Below, piece after piece: positions 1 through 11,150 of a stretch of DNA of 64,000 nt. The stretch is from Cepaea nemoralis. Taxonomy: Eukaryota; Mollusca; Gastropoda; Stylommatophora; Helicidae. Positions within the stretch are counted from its first letter, which is position 1; each line of letters begins with the position of its first letter. Location: positions 44,286 through 108,285 of the forward strand of contig JACEFZ010018162.1 in NCBI GenBank assembly GCA_014155875.1, read 5' to 3'. Both the position numbers and the translations under genes were made by a program. A model generated the notes under the pieces. The model had not been told where the DNA came from, did no database searches, and saw only the letters and a list, made by a program, of their open reading frames with translations.

Positions 1-413
1 AAAATCTGTTTTGCTGTATGACAGGGAATTTTGGAATGTGAACGAACAAATTAGGAAGAGCTTCTAGGCTGTGGATGTGTGACTTCTGAGACAAATGTTG
101 AGAGTATCTTTGATGGCCATGATAGCTAACAATGATTGCATGGAAGTGGTAGAACTGTAAGAGAAAGAAAAGCAATGTTCTTTGGTTAAATAATGAGAAG
201 AGGACATTGAAGAACATTGTAACCACTGGACAGATCATCTGAAGAATAGACAGGCAGGGACAGACTGAGAGATATGCTGATTGATGGTTTAGGAATGTGG
301 GATAGGAGAATTCTGCAGTAAAATTGATCCAGAACACCAAGAACTGAGATCTGTGGAGAGACATTATCACCTACACCAGTTACCAGGGCAATGATGATGA
401 TGATGATGATGAG
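1..413 (+). mobile_element. RTE-like LINE (LINE-A) 3' fragment, decayed
   Basis: This is the degenerate 3' part of the LINE family whose full copy lies at 31,913-35,160. It still shows the run ending in a Trp-Asn block, an EQIRK-like stretch and the final segment that reads 'ctgtggagag' before the end. Stops and frame breaks occur throughout, so it is dead. It enters from outside the window and ends in a short GAT repeat at about 390-411. Confidence 0.7.
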
Positions 414-515
414 ATAGAGCTTGAACAATTGCAAACATTTTCTTACAAATTGTGTTAGCTTTTAGTGTTGTTTAATATATTTTAAACAAGAATCTTGTTT
501 CTCAATTTATTGCAG

Positions 516-712
516 CCAGTGACTATCAGGAATGGAAGTGTACCTCTGTCATGGAAGCCCTGTATGACTGCTGTGCTAAAGCTGGCAACGATTCTCTGGT
601 GTGCTCAGGGATTCATCCGAAGCCAACAGGTCATGTAGCCCCACTCAAGTTTACACACGATAAAATTGTTTCAGAAAAAAAGGCTGGTGACACATTGTTA
701 AGCGATTCATAA
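516..712 (+). CDS. CMC4: CMC4-like twin Cx9C protein, last coding exon
   Basis: This is an exon that begins right after a pyrimidine-rich stretch ending in AG (ttattgcag, 515) and runs 65 codons to a TAA at 710-712. It reads ...YQEWKCTSVMEALYDCC and then AGNDSLVCSGI. One Cx9C pair (C, nine residues, C) is followed by an adjacent Cys and a later C-S-G, which is the spacing of the second helix of CMC4 (the p8 product of the MTCP1 locus in mammals). CMC4 proteins are small, roughly 70 residues, and are imported into the mitochondrial intermembrane space by the MIA40 disulfide relay. The first helix with the other Cx9C must lie in an upstream exon outside the window. The tail after the CSG motif is longer than in mammals. 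The exon starts in phase 1, with two bases completing a split codon. No disruption is visible, so I regard it as a live host exon. Confidence 0.85.
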
Positions 713-2285
713 ATTAGCATGATCAATTTTGTTACTTAAAAATGACTTTTCAACTGCTACATTTCATAGCTAAAGACACTAATATTCTTGCCAACTAATA
801 ATTCCACTGGTTCATATCCCCATTAAAGCGAGGATGTTTTTTATTAATTGACCTGGGCATCCAGATCACTGCAGTCTAAAATGGATATAAAAAATGTTCT
901 AGGAAGTAAAGGCAGCTGGTGTGATATTAACCACATCGCCCATTGAGGGTTGATTGGTTTATGAAAATATTGGGGTAGTTCCAAAAGCCCAGTATGCTTC
1001 GGATGTGGAAATCGGTTCTTTACGATTTGGTGCCATTTGCTACCTAAAAGTCTAATTCATTTGGTAATAGGATTAGATTGAATGTTGTTATTTACTGTAG
1101 AATAGCATCTATTAGATCCTTTTATTTCTCAGTCTCACATGAATTAAAATTATCAATTCAGCTAAGAAATTGTAAATTACTTTTACCTACCAAAAGAACT
1201 GTCAGTTTTTATTTGACTGTTGCTGAAAACTAACTGTGCATTAATAATCTAACAATATTAGGTGAAAATTAACAATAGTAACTACAAACAGATAATGAAA
1301 AATTCAATAAGAGAACAGTCTTTTTAGAAAAACAGTATTCTATGTAGGGGACATTACTCTAGAACAAAAGTATTTGGTATAATTTACAAAAACTCTGTGA
1401 CTGTTTCATTTCTTTAGTATATACTACGCAGATCTATACAGTCATACTGAACAATTCAAATGTAGCAACATTACGAGAGATTTCTGCTCTCATTTTCTGA
1501 CTCTAAGAATCCTATATGAAAATACATATATACCACACAAAATCAAGACATCACAGCTCATTTCATCTAAACATGGAAGCCTCTATTGTTTCTGTAACTT
1601 TGAATATTTCTGATTATGTTATTCATATTGATTATCACCATGTCCCATGTCGGTGATAATATTTCTTTGCAGTTGTATATCCTTAGTGTTCTTTGCAAGG
1701 TGTACGTCTTGATTCCATTTCACAACACTGTTAAGAAATGTTTTATTTCAAATAGTGCCTATCTGGACACTTTTTGAACCCACATTCAGCTGGTCTGACC
1801 TCTCCGTTTCTTATTAATCTCTGAATTTTCTCTTATAGATGTTTGTCTCTTTGCCCACTATCTTGTGTTCTCAAAGTGCAGTTTGCATGGAACTGAGGCA
1901 TGATAGGCTTTATCGACCAAGCCACTTCTAATTGTTCTCTGGCTCCTTAAGGCGGCCTTGTGTTTGTATGAACTTTTTCCTAATGCACAGCCTGTTTCAC
2001 TGTTTTGTACTCTTCTACGAGGTGACAATGAAATGGTTAGATGATGTATTGGTATATTTCTAAAAGGTCTTCTAGGTACTACTTTACTGTGTCTCTTTTT
2101 AATTGTATCTGTGCTACTTACTACCAGTCGGATCTTGTATTTGTATAAGTTCAGAAAACACAATCGAAGCTCCAACATTTGGATGAAGTGAGCTGTGATT
2201 TCTTTATCTTATGTTGTATATTTTATAGTCATGTAGGGTTTCTTAGAGCCAGAAGATAATCCATCATAGTCTTCTTGATAGATGA
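713..2285. other. CMC4 3' flank, no gene seen
   Basis: AT-rich flank that should include the CMC4 3' untranslated region. Bases of about 785-1010 resemble a stretch at 7,475-7,800 (both contain a 'catc.ccca.tgag' core followed by 'tttat.aaaatat'), so they look like two copies of a dispersed SINE-like repeat. I see no supported coding sequence. Confidence 0.4.
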
Positions 2286-2291
2286 GTTACT

Positions 2292-2293
<2 letters not shown>

Positions 2294-2332
<39 letters not shown>

Positions 2333-2339
2333 GGGGGGG
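2294..2339. repeat. (GA)n followed by poly-G microsatellite
   Basis: About 14 GA dinucleotides run directly into about 18 G residues. Such a junction is prone to length error. Confidence 0.95.
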
Positions 2340-2704
2340 CAATCGGAAAATGAAAAATAAACAAACATTACAGCCAACAATACTTCTGCCATTTAATGAA
2401 GGCAAAATGTATAAACATGGTTTACTTTTAGTATTATTTATATTTGACAAAGTGGTTTTAGTGGCAGAGGACATTTCCATTCCTGGTTCTCAGACACCAG
2501 TAAACAGTACATGCATTGTAAATATCAGTTTGTTTTGAGTGCAGATTTGTGAAGTGTACAAGGTTCTGTATCATACCTGTTGTTGTTTTTGTTAGCAGTC
2601 CAGTAGTGTTTGGACTCTTTAGTCCCTTGCATGTAGAATGTTAGTTTGTTCCTTGGTTGGTTGGTTGGTTGTAAATCCTCTGGAAGACTGAAGATTTTTA
2701 ACAC

Positions 2705-3075
2705 TTAAGTCTGATGCATTGATATTCGGATCATGGGAGCCCTTTCGGAGGAAAGTATATATAAAGTCGTTTCCTTCTATCTGATACCGAAATACCATCT
2801 CCACAGGGACTGTTGCTAAATCTGATACTTGACATTCAGGTCATTGGCGTCCTGAAAAGTGCTTTCATCACTCGGATTAAGGTTGAAATATAGACTTTCC
2901 TTCCTAAGTGGCACCAAAATCGCATCTCCACAGGGACCAATTCTTAAGTCTGATACTCGAAATTCAGTTCATGGGCATCCTGAAAAGTGCTTTCATCACT
3001 CGGAGTAAAGTTGATATAAAGACTTTCCTTCCTACGTGGCGCTAAAGTATCGTCTCCATAGGAACTGCTTTGCTG
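2705..3075. repeat. Three tandem copies of a ~128-bp unit
   Basis: Each unit starts near 'tctgat', contains 'ttcatcactcgga' and 'gactttccttcct' and ends near 'catctccacaggga'. The second (2,821) and third (2,949) units are 128 bp apart and closely similar; the first is more diverged. The identity of the unit is unknown. Confidence 0.8.
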
Positions 3076-3212
3076 ACCACTTCCTCCCCTCTCCAAGCTC
3101 AGAAATCAGTGTGGTGTGTGCCCCTTGAGGGCTTGGCCACTGTCAAATATGGTGCTGGTCGTGTAAGTTCAGCTGCCTGTTTTGTTCCATCATGTAATCA
3201 ATTTATCTGACT

Positions 3213-3284
3213 TGGTAATCATTTCCCACATCAGACTTAGTAATCATTTCCCCACATGTGACTTAGTAATAATTCCCACATCTG
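3213..3284. repeat. Short minisatellite, ~27-bp unit x3
   Basis: The block 'gtaatcatttcccacat' followed by a variable 'gacttag' recurs three times in about 70 bp. Confidence 0.75.
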
Positions 3285-3367
3285 CAAACACTATACAGTC
3301 AAAGAGATGGCATTTTATAGTTTTGCAGGGATGAGTGGACAGCAAGAACTCTTGTAGTAAAATTATA

Positions 3368-3645
3368 TTTAGTGATCATCACAGTCATTATGCCCAAGAT
3401 TATGTGCAGAACCATCATGGTCTTCCAGAAGCCTCTAGATTCTTTGCTATTTTTCCTGCTTTATGCATCCTCATGCTCAAAAGTATCCGCAGTGTCCTGT
3501 ACCCATCTTTGTGCCTGTTCTTCCATTAACCATGCCTTCCATCATTGTTCTATCCAAGCCACTTTCATGCTTAATGTGTCCAAAGTATTCCAGTTTCTGA
3601 GGCTTGATTCTCTTCATTAACTAGTTTTCTTCAATGTCTTTTTAA
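3368..3645 (-). mobile_element. LINE 3' remnant (LINE-C-like)
   Basis: On the minus strand the segment reads KLEYFGHIKHESGLDRTMMEG, which is the conserved 'YFGH' tail found after the reverse transcriptase of RTE/jockey-type LINEs. Stops follow within 20 codons. It most resembles the tail of the copy at 36,660-37,268. Confidence 0.6.
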
Positions 3646-3649
3646 AAAT

Positions 3650-3855
3650 GCATATCCCTTACAGGGCGTTGCAGTCAACATCAGTATTTTTCAGCTGTTG
3701 TTTATGTTCTTGGCAAGATTACACTCAGTAGTTTGCCATTGCTTTCTGAGCGACCAGCTCACATACCCCATAAGTAACCAACGTGACGCAATCCGCTGCT
3801 ACAGGATTATGGAGAAAGTCGTTTAAAACATTTGCCAGGGATACCGGCTCATATC
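3650..3855 (-). mobile_element. SINE family S1 copy
   Basis: This is one of at least eleven copies in the window of a ~230-260 bp SINE recognised by the core 'tttgccattgctttctga' and the 3' block 'caggac.t.gcagtcaacacc' (as written on this strand). It lies minus and is truncated at its 5' end. Confidence 0.75.
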
Positions 3856-4149
3856 TTTTAGAATGTCAATATTTTTATTCTTCTTGGTCTATAGCATTTA
3901 AGTTCAAACGCCCTGATTCTCTGTTTTATCTTCTTAGGTTCTTTTAGAATGTCAGTATTTTTCTTCTTCTTGGTTTATGACATGTAAGTTCAAATGCCCT
4001 GATTTTCTGTTTTAGTGATTGCGAAACAGTCCATGAATCACATCATTGTGTTGCCACAGGGAAGTCATCCAATCAGTGATATCACATAAAATATACTGTT
4101 TGTAGTAGGAAAATACATCTTTATGAGCTGTTTAAGTCCCCGCTAATCA

Positions 4150-4409
4150 CTTGTATCATGAAGGCTAATAGACTACAATGGCTGGGGCATATAGAAAAAA
4201 TGGAAGATAATAGGAAAGCAAAACTCGCTTACACTCAGGAAATAAATGACCGTAGACCCCGAGGTAGACCAAGAAGACGGTGGAAAGATAATATATATAC
4301 AGACCTACAAGCACTTGAAATCAACGACTGGCAAGAGAAGGTCAACCAGAGAGACGAATGGAGACGGATTGTATCTGCAGCAAAGAACCTCAATGGCTCG
4401 GAACGCTGA
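4150..4409 (+). mobile_element. LINE-B 3' fragment with short GAA tail
   Basis: An open stretch from 4,158 encodes the C-terminal tail of a non-LTR reverse transcriptase: NRLQWLGHIEKMEDNRKAKL, then RRPRGRPRRRWKDNI, ending NGSER before a stop. It ends directly in four GAA repeats. The copy at 30,784-31,440 (minus) is a close relative with a much longer GAA tail. 5' truncation and a microsatellite tail fit target-primed insertion. Confidence 0.85.
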
Positions 4410-5570
4410 AGAAGAAGAAGTAGGAAAATAGTTCTGGCTCTTTCTTGTCATAATGATATATTGTGGATATCTAAAATAAGTTGATTTAATTAATTCAGTC
4501 TCGGGTAATTTTAACTTTAGCATTCTCTATCCTAAGCAGTTAATTGTCTGTTGCCTTGTCCCAGGTGATTGTTTCTTTTCCTAATCCACACTTGCCATTA
4601 AACTCAGGGATAGAGTGTAGCCTAAGCTTGTTTTCAAAGGCCAGATGGGTTGCCTCAGTTGTGCCATATCCATGTTTGTTGAGGTTGTCTTTCCATCATT
4701 TTCATTATCTTTCTCTTGCTCTATATGCAGATGTTTCTTCTTCTTCTTATTTTGTTGGTTACATGCTTTCATCAATGTAATTAATCATACTTACATCTCA
4801 TAAAATGCCCAAATCACTTTATTTACTCTCTCAATCAATTTGATGCATGATATTATGCCGGTCATACTTCTGACGTTATCTGTTTCTTCAAACCCAAGTA
4901 GTCTTTCTAAAACATTTCATCTAAAAAATGTCTAGGTCTCTTTGGTGTTACGTTGTTAGAGACCTGGCATTGATAAGCAGGTGATGGAAAAGAAATTATG
5001 CTTATCATTTGACTTCCTTCGTAATCGTGGGATATTTGAGTTAATGTGACTGTTGTTAAGTCACAGAGTTTGCCTTTTGGAATCTTGTGTATATCTCTAA
5101 GTTAAATAACTCAAGCTATAGATGATGTTACATTCAAACTGATTTATTTGTTCTTCTTATTCTTGGTCTGAAGCAGATTCTCCATTCTATCTGTCTTTTG
5201 ATATTTTAATGACGTTTAAGTTGTTGCTCATATAATTATTTATTGGTCATCTTGTTCAACATTTGACATACACCTTTCTCTGTCAAATCTTTCATCCTCT
5301 GTTAAAAATCTGATATTTGAAATCTGTAACTTGTTATACTTCGCTGCACTTTATTTGTATATTTGTCCTAAGTAGTGGTTACTTAAAAAGTATAAATGTT
5401 TGTATCTAGAGTGCTTAACATAATAGCACTATTAGACACAAGGAGTTAAAGTAAGAACTGAATTAGTGCGTGTTAATTTAAACATTGGATGGACACATGA
5501 TTAAGACATCCATATCATGTATGCCCAGCTGTGGTGGCATAATGTGCCTGGCCTGTCAAGACTGGTCGAG
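4410..5570. other. Intergenic, no gene seen
   Basis: AT-rich sequence with only short, compositionally random ORFs. No repeat shared with the rest of the window was recognised. Confidence 0.4.
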
Positions 5571-5720
5571 GTTCTTCTTCTTCTTCTTCTTCTTCATTAG
5601 TCCGGAATATTGTTTTAGACTTGCATTATACCTGTTTACAGCAGAACAGCGATATTTGCTGGGTTACCTTCCCATGAGTCAACCTGCCAAACTGAAAAGG
5701 TGGTGTCAGTTGACCACATG
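5571..5720 (-). mobile_element. SINE family S2 copy with (GAA)n tail
   Basis: On this strand a CTT run is followed by 'attagtccggaat' and by 'tgcattatacctgtttacagcagaac', matching the better preserved copies at 27,479 and 36,042. The element therefore lies minus with its GAA tail at 5,571-5,597. Confidence 0.7.
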
Positions 5721-6737
5721 TTTGAATAATTCAGAGATCAAGCAGTTTTGTGCTTTAGTAAACAATCTGTATTGACTTTTTAGTTGCTGTTTAGAACTTT
5801 AAATCTTCTAATGCTCTTTACCTGTTTCTGTCTAAAGAGAAATAGAAAGCAAGGTAATGAAACAAGATTTTGTTTACTGTTTATAGTTTATATTTCTTCA
5901 AGATATTAAGTTTTTAACATAAAAAAAAAACAACCAAGAAAACACCCCCCCCCTCCCCCCACCACCACCACCAAAAAAAATAAGGGGGTGGGGTTAGTGA
6001 CTGCTAGGGCTGATACAGAAAAGTGAATGAACAGAAAAGTGAATTATGAAGCTCAACATAAGGAAAGACAGGCAGAGGTATAAGCTAGCAATCGACCAAC
6101 ATCAAAAACAAACAAAAAAACAAAAATACTCAGCCAGAAATATATCACAAATAAATAATTCACATGTTTCCACGAACGCACAAAGCACTAAGTTTGGTAA
6201 ATGAAAATATCAACCTAAAAATTTTTTGTTTCCTGAATTTCAAGCTTTGTGTATTCACTGAAACTATGGATTATGTATCTGTGATTGTGATGCTTAAGTT
6301 TTCCAACTAAGTATTCTTGTTTGTTTGTTCGCTATTAAAGATTTTGGCCAAAACATCTGTCTGTGTCTTTCCTTTCGTAGAGCTGCCTAGTTACATTTTG
6401 TGTTCATTTGTTGTTAGCTTTTCAGTATTTTTAACTCTTTCAGTTCATAAGGTTTTGCAGCGGATGTTCGAGGGGAAAATTTAATTACCATTGAAAAATT
6501 GTGAGTGTATTGCGTGTATTGGGAAAGCCAGATTTATTTAGTATCCTCTGAACAAATGTAAAAATTAAGAACACATTGCGTGATAGCGATAGGTGAGATT
6601 TAAGGGAATGAGCCAATCACACATCGTACATTGCTTGAGACTGATGGCGTTAAAATGTTTCTTTCATTATTTATTTTGATTGTTGATTTCCTACTGTTCT
6701 GTTGTTGTTATTCCAATTCTGAGCTATTGTTAAATAG
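5721..6737. other. Intergenic, homopolymer-rich, no gene seen
   Basis: Contains an A-run, C-run and CCA/CAC cluster at about 5,920-5,990 that pairs loosely with 'gggggtgggg' just downstream. No supported gene. Confidence 0.4.
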
Positions 6738-6745
6738 TTGACTGC

Positions 6746-7225
6746 GGTACTTCAATTTTAATTCACCGTAACAGATATCACGAGGCTATATTTAGCTTTA
6801 GCAGCTACATATAGCGTAGTTAGCAGCTATATATAGCACTGGCGGGGGATCTCCATTCAATGAAAGTTTTTTTTAGTGCGTGTCATGGCGCGAAAAAGGA
6901 ACGACGAACGGTAACACTGTGTGTGTAGTACATTTTTACGTTGGCTTTCTGCAGTCATGAATTTGATTGAACTGACAGCAGCTGTCCACGACAAGCAGAG
7001 TAGTATTGCCTTTCTGCAGCAACATGGCATATTAGGGTTAGGGTAAGTATACAACCACTGAAATATTCAGGTCAAGTCACACACATAACTAAACCATTTG
7101 CTGCACACCGACGTTATTCCGGTCAAGGTCATGCACACAGAGATACAGCGCAAATAAGGGGACTCCAGGATATGACGTGTGCCCTGGAATTCCCTTTGTT
7201 TGCGGTGAATTAAAATTGAAGTACC
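6746..7225 (+). mobile_element. Merlin-like DNA transposon, deleted copy
   Basis: Terminal inverted repeats of about 23 bp face each other: GGTACTTCAATTTTAATTCA at the left and its complement ending GTACC at 7,225. The flanking eight bases are TTGACTGC and TAGACTGC, a target duplication with one mismatch; 8-9 bp duplications are usual for Merlin. The 480-bp body contains the start of an ISXO2-like transposase (6,957-7,042) but no room for the DDE domain, so it is a non-autonomous derivative. Confidence 0.65.
6957..7042 (+). pseudogene. N-terminal exon of an ISXO2/Merlin-type transposase
   Basis: An ATG opens a short frame that reads MNLIELTAAV and then KQSSIAFLQQHGIL. This resembles the beginning of metazoan Merlin (IS1016/ISXO2-like) transposases as I know them, which start with an NLI.L....D...A..FLQ..G.L pattern before a zinc ribbon. 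The frame runs into GG|GTAAGT, a consensus splice donor, so it is a plausible first exon. No following exon lies inside the 480-bp element, hence the gene is broken. The family assignment rests on this short motif plus the inverted ends and 8-bp duplication. Confidence 0.5.
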
Positions 7226-7843
7226 TAGACTGCTTGCATTGTTGTTTTGAGTTATGGTAAGATATTTAAGGAATTTTAAGTAATTCTATCAAAGAGCTTG
7301 TACAATCATAAGGAATGACACTATCCAGTGCCACCCATTGGGCACTGGAGCTGCAACTGTTCCTCCCCACAGAACTTGACGGCAAAAGTGGAAGATCATG
7401 ATGATGATGACAGTAATTCTAATTTCATGTGTAAAGTAATATTAAATGTTTCTTTCAAGCTGTGTCATACTTATTCTACAGAAGGTAAAGCTGAAGGTAG
7501 CCCATAGCAGATATTGCCGCAGGGGTTTGAGGTGGTCGATCTTCACAAATCCTAGTTACTACATATGAGGTGGGATGGCCAGTTCCCATCCTCATCACTT
7601 TTCCTTGCCAGAAGATTCCTGAAATTGCCTGGGACACATTTTAATGAGGCTGGGTCGACTCAGCCTAAAGTGGGTACACCAGGATATGTTTTGGGAAGTG
7701 AAACCGGCCAGCATCATACTGACCTCATCACCCACTGAGTGTCAGTTGCTTTATAAAAATATGGGTTTAGCACCATATACCCATTATGCCCTGAGGCGTG
7801 TAAAAAGATCCATTACTTCACTTGTACTTACTATGTAGATATA
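7226..7843. other. Intergenic with a SINE-like repeat
   Basis: The part at about 7,475-7,800 is related to 785-1,010 (shared 'ccca.tgag' core and following 'ttataaaaatatggg'). No gene seen. Confidence 0.4.
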
Positions 7844-7997
7844 CAGAGTTTATTTTTAATGACTGTGCAGTGTTTGAAAATATTGCCGGTCCAAGTTTTG
7901 TATTTACCTATTATGTTACATGAACTTTACAGAGAGTGAATACAAAACTTAGACCGGCAATATTTTCAAACACTGCAGTCATTAAAAATACACCCTA
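7844..7997. mobile_element. Mariner-type MITE, copy 1
   Basis: Long inverted repeats ('tatttttaatgactgtgcag' at the left, 'ctgcagtcattaaaaata' at the right) enclose a short loop. The ends read CAGAGT...ACCCTA with TA on both sides. A second, better copy with intact CAGGGTGTA ends lies at 39,649-39,804. Confidence 0.8.
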
Positions 7998-8637
7998 TAT
8001 TTATTCAACTGGAAATGAATGTCAATCTTTTCTTCTTTTCATAGTGTTTTTTTTTTTCTCTTCTTTCGCCCACAGATGGTGGAATGCTTGCATCCTTCAA
8101 ACCTCACATTGCAGAATCAACACCCTCATCGTCATCATGACAGTTAGGGTTTTCCATCATTATCATCCTGGGCCTTAATTGCAGTTGCTGCCTGAAGGAT
8201 TTCAGCTGATGGTGTCTGCACTAGAGGTCTTGTGCAATGAGGTGGCTGTGGCTAGCCTTGTCACAGATATTGTTCTGGAGCGGGCCGTACACTGTGCATT
8301 ATTTGTTGATAATGTCCACAGTTGTGCTTCAAATAGTTTTATGACTTGAAAATGTTGATTCAATATTCTGTTATTCATTTAAATCAAGTTAATATTGATT
8401 AAACATTCTGTTAGTAAAATCAAGTTAATGTTGAATAAATATTCTGTTAGTAATTTGAAACATCAAGTTAATGTTGAATAAATATTATGTTAGTAATTTG
8501 GAACATGAAGTTAATGTTGATTAAGCGTTCTGTTAGTAACATCAATTTAATGTTGACTAAATGTTCTGTTAGTAATTTGAAAGATCAAGTTAATGTTGTA
8601 TAAATATTCTGTTAGTAACATCAAGCAGTATAGGGCA

Positions 8638-9137
8638 AGCGAAGGCTATATTTTTAAAAAATGAAGAATATCTTATGCAATAAGTCATCATTAAATGTAA
8701 GAAAGAAGAGTGCTAAAGAGCTATATAGAACCTGTTTTTCTGTATGGCTGTGAATCTTGGAATATAAATGAACAAATTAGGAAGAGATTGGAAGCAACAG
8801 AGATGTGGTTCCTTAGACGAATGTTGCCAATTCCTTAGACTGCCAAAGTAACTAACGACGAATGCCTTAAAGAGACTGGCAAAACTAGAACAGTATATAC
8901 AACAATAAGAAAGACACAACTGTTTTTGGTCATGTGATGGGAAGAGAGGCACTGGAGAACATCGTGACAACTGGAAAGATCGAAGGGAAGAGAGGCAGAG
9001 GCAGACCATGAGAAATGATGCTGGATGGATTAAGACGGTGGCATGGAGGAATATCAACGGCAGAGTTCATCCAGAAATCCAAAGACAGAGATCTGTGGAG
9101 AGTTATGAACGCCTATGTCAGTCAGCACGGCACTTGA
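8638..9137 (+). mobile_element. RTE-like LINE-A 3' fragment inside minisatellite
   Basis: The + strand carries the LINE-A tail: a YIEPVFLYGCESW-like block, then ATEMWFLRRML and the 'ggtcatgtgatgggaagag' region, closing with 'cacggcacttgatga'. Frame breaks show that it is dead. Confidence 0.85.
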
Positions 9138-9305
9138 TGAACATCAAGTTAATGTTGAATCAATATTCTGTTAGTAATTTGTAACATCAAGTTAATGTTG
9201 AATAAATATTCTGTTAGTAACATCAATTTAATGTTGAATAAATATTCTGTTAGTAATTTGTAACATCAAGTTAATGTTGAATCAATATTCTGTTAGTAAC
9301 CTCAA

Positions 9306-9556
9306 GTTGCCGGTCTCTCTGGCTAAGGGGTTAACGTCCTTCTTCCGTATATCCACGTAGGGTAATGCAGCTGTGCAAGATTCAGTAGCAGATCATATCA
9401 CGCTTGTTACTTACAGGGTATGTGAGCCGGCTGCTCAGAAAGCAATGGGAAACTACTGAGCGTAATTTTGCCAAGAAATCAACAACAGCGGTAAAACGGT
9501 AAAATGCTGGTGTTGACAGAGATGTCCTGTAAAAATAGGATGGGGGGGGGGGGGAC
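9306..9556 (+). mobile_element. SINE family S1 copy
   Basis: Plus-strand copy beginning 'gccggtctctctggctaagg', a possible tRNA-derived A-box head, passing the 'cagaaagcaatgggaaacta' core and ending at 'gatgtcctgtaaaaat' before a G-run. Confidence 0.8.
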
Positions 9557-10111
9557 ACCTCATGTTAATGTTGAATAAATAATCTGTTAGTAATTTGAAA
9601 CATCAAGTTAATATTGAATAAATATTGTTAGTAATTTGAAACATCAAGTTAATGTTAAATAAATATTACGTAACACCAATTTAATGTTGAATAAATATTG
9701 TGTTAGTAATTTTAAACGTCAAGATATTGTTGAATAAATATTCTTTTAGTAATTTGAAACATGGAGTTATTGTTGAATAAATATTCTGTTAGTAATTTGA
9801 AACAATGAGTTACTGTTAGATAAATATTCTGTTAGTAATTGAAAACTTCCAGTTAGTGTTGGAGAAATATTATTTTAGTTATTTGAAATATTGAGTTTCA
9901 GTGTGTTTTTAAGCCTGTAGGTTCCTGACCCCCCAAGACCATTAAAGAAATAATTTGTAAAGTAGATGCTTAATATGCGCAGGAATCCCCAAGAAAGAAT
10001 TACATAGCAGAGGCCACACTATACAATAAATTGGGGAGGCCAATACTGATTAGTGGTTCAGCCGAAGGATGTTAAGAAACAAAATTATTTTACACTGTTT
10101 AGCATCTACAC

Positions 10112-10210
10112 CAGTGGTTCTCAACTTTTTTTGGTTCATGCACCCCTTCACCATATGTTTAGTTCCCCCCCCCCCTTCCCCCAGTAATCAGTTCTTGTAT
10201 TAACGCAATT

Positions 10211-10243
<33 letters not shown>

Positions 10244-10267
10244 TTCCCCACCAGTTGAGAACCACTT
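10112..10267. mobile_element. hAT-type MITE with C/G tracts
   Basis: The left end reads CAGTGGTTCTCAACT and the right end AGTTGAGAACCACTT, the terminal sequence typical of hAT elements. Flanks are ATCTACAC and ATCTACAA, an 8-bp duplication with one mismatch. The interior holds a C-run (10,165) and a G-run of about 30 (10,212-10,241) that could pair. There is no coding capacity. Confidence 0.85.
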
Positions 10268-10683
10268 ATCTACAAGATGGTAAACAAACATAAGAGGAAA
10301 AACTATACAATAGAAAAAACATGAATCAGTATCAATCTCTCTCGCTTTCTCTCTCTCATGGCAATATGCATTGTTTATGTTTACAACATTCATTTGACAA
10401 TGTTTTTTTTTTTTCCTATGTGAATGTAACGTGCACAACATATAATTGATTGGAAAGGCTGAATGTAAGGTTTGTCCAATTTGTGACCCATTGAAAATAA
10501 AGTTTGTTCATTTGTTCTCTCTCTCTCTGTCTGTCTACGTTGGAGGGGTTGAGTGTGTGTGGGATTCTGGCCGAACATAGTGACACGAAGTAAAACAAAT
10601 GTTAATTTGTGTGACAGCAGAGATGTCTGCAGGATTTCAGCAGTGGACTTAAAGTCATGTGAAGTCTTCAATTGTCATTATCA

Positions 10684-11150
10684 AGTGCATTGCCAGCTGA
10701 CATGGGTGATCAAGCTTCTTCACAAATTGTGATTTCCGATGGCATAAATAAGTTCATGTGCTGACTCCTTTCTGTGCCGTGACACAAGACTGTCATGATT
10801 TTTCTCACGCTGTCTTCTTCTACCTCTCTTTCCACAAATCTTTCTGGCTTTTACATGTTCCAGTTTTTATCTTCCCATAATATGGCCAAAAATTTGTGAC
10901 TGCCTCTTTCTGAGGTTTGTGATAAGTCTTCTTTGCGTCTTAGCCTTCTTCAAAATGTCCAGATTGCTCATTCTGGCTTTCCAAATGAATTGTCAGCATT
11001 CTTCTATAAAACCACATCTCCAAGGCTTCTAGGGATTTTTTCGCATGTTTACTAAATGTCCAGGATTTGCAGCCGTATGTTAAAACTGGATTTATGTAAC
11101 ATGGAAGACCTCTTTTTATAACTTCCACTGACAAGGATCTATTGCATAAA
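10684..11150 (-). mobile_element. RTE-like LINE-A 3' fragment
   Basis: The minus strand reads the LINE-A tail: YINPVLTYGCKSWTFSKHAK, then LEALEMWFYRRMLTIHLESQ. The 3' end lies at about 10,684 and the copy is 5' truncated. Confidence 0.85.

Larger units (their letters stand above)
8340..9905. repeat. 43-bp minisatellite, split by a LINE and a SINE
   Basis: The unit reads 'catcaagttaatgttgaata' then 'aatattctgttagtaatttg'; shorter units lack the last part. Repeats occupy about 8,340-8,637, 9,138-9,305 and 9,557-9,905. The array is interrupted by a LINE-A tail and then by an S1 SINE, and units resume in register after each. Confidence 0.9.
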
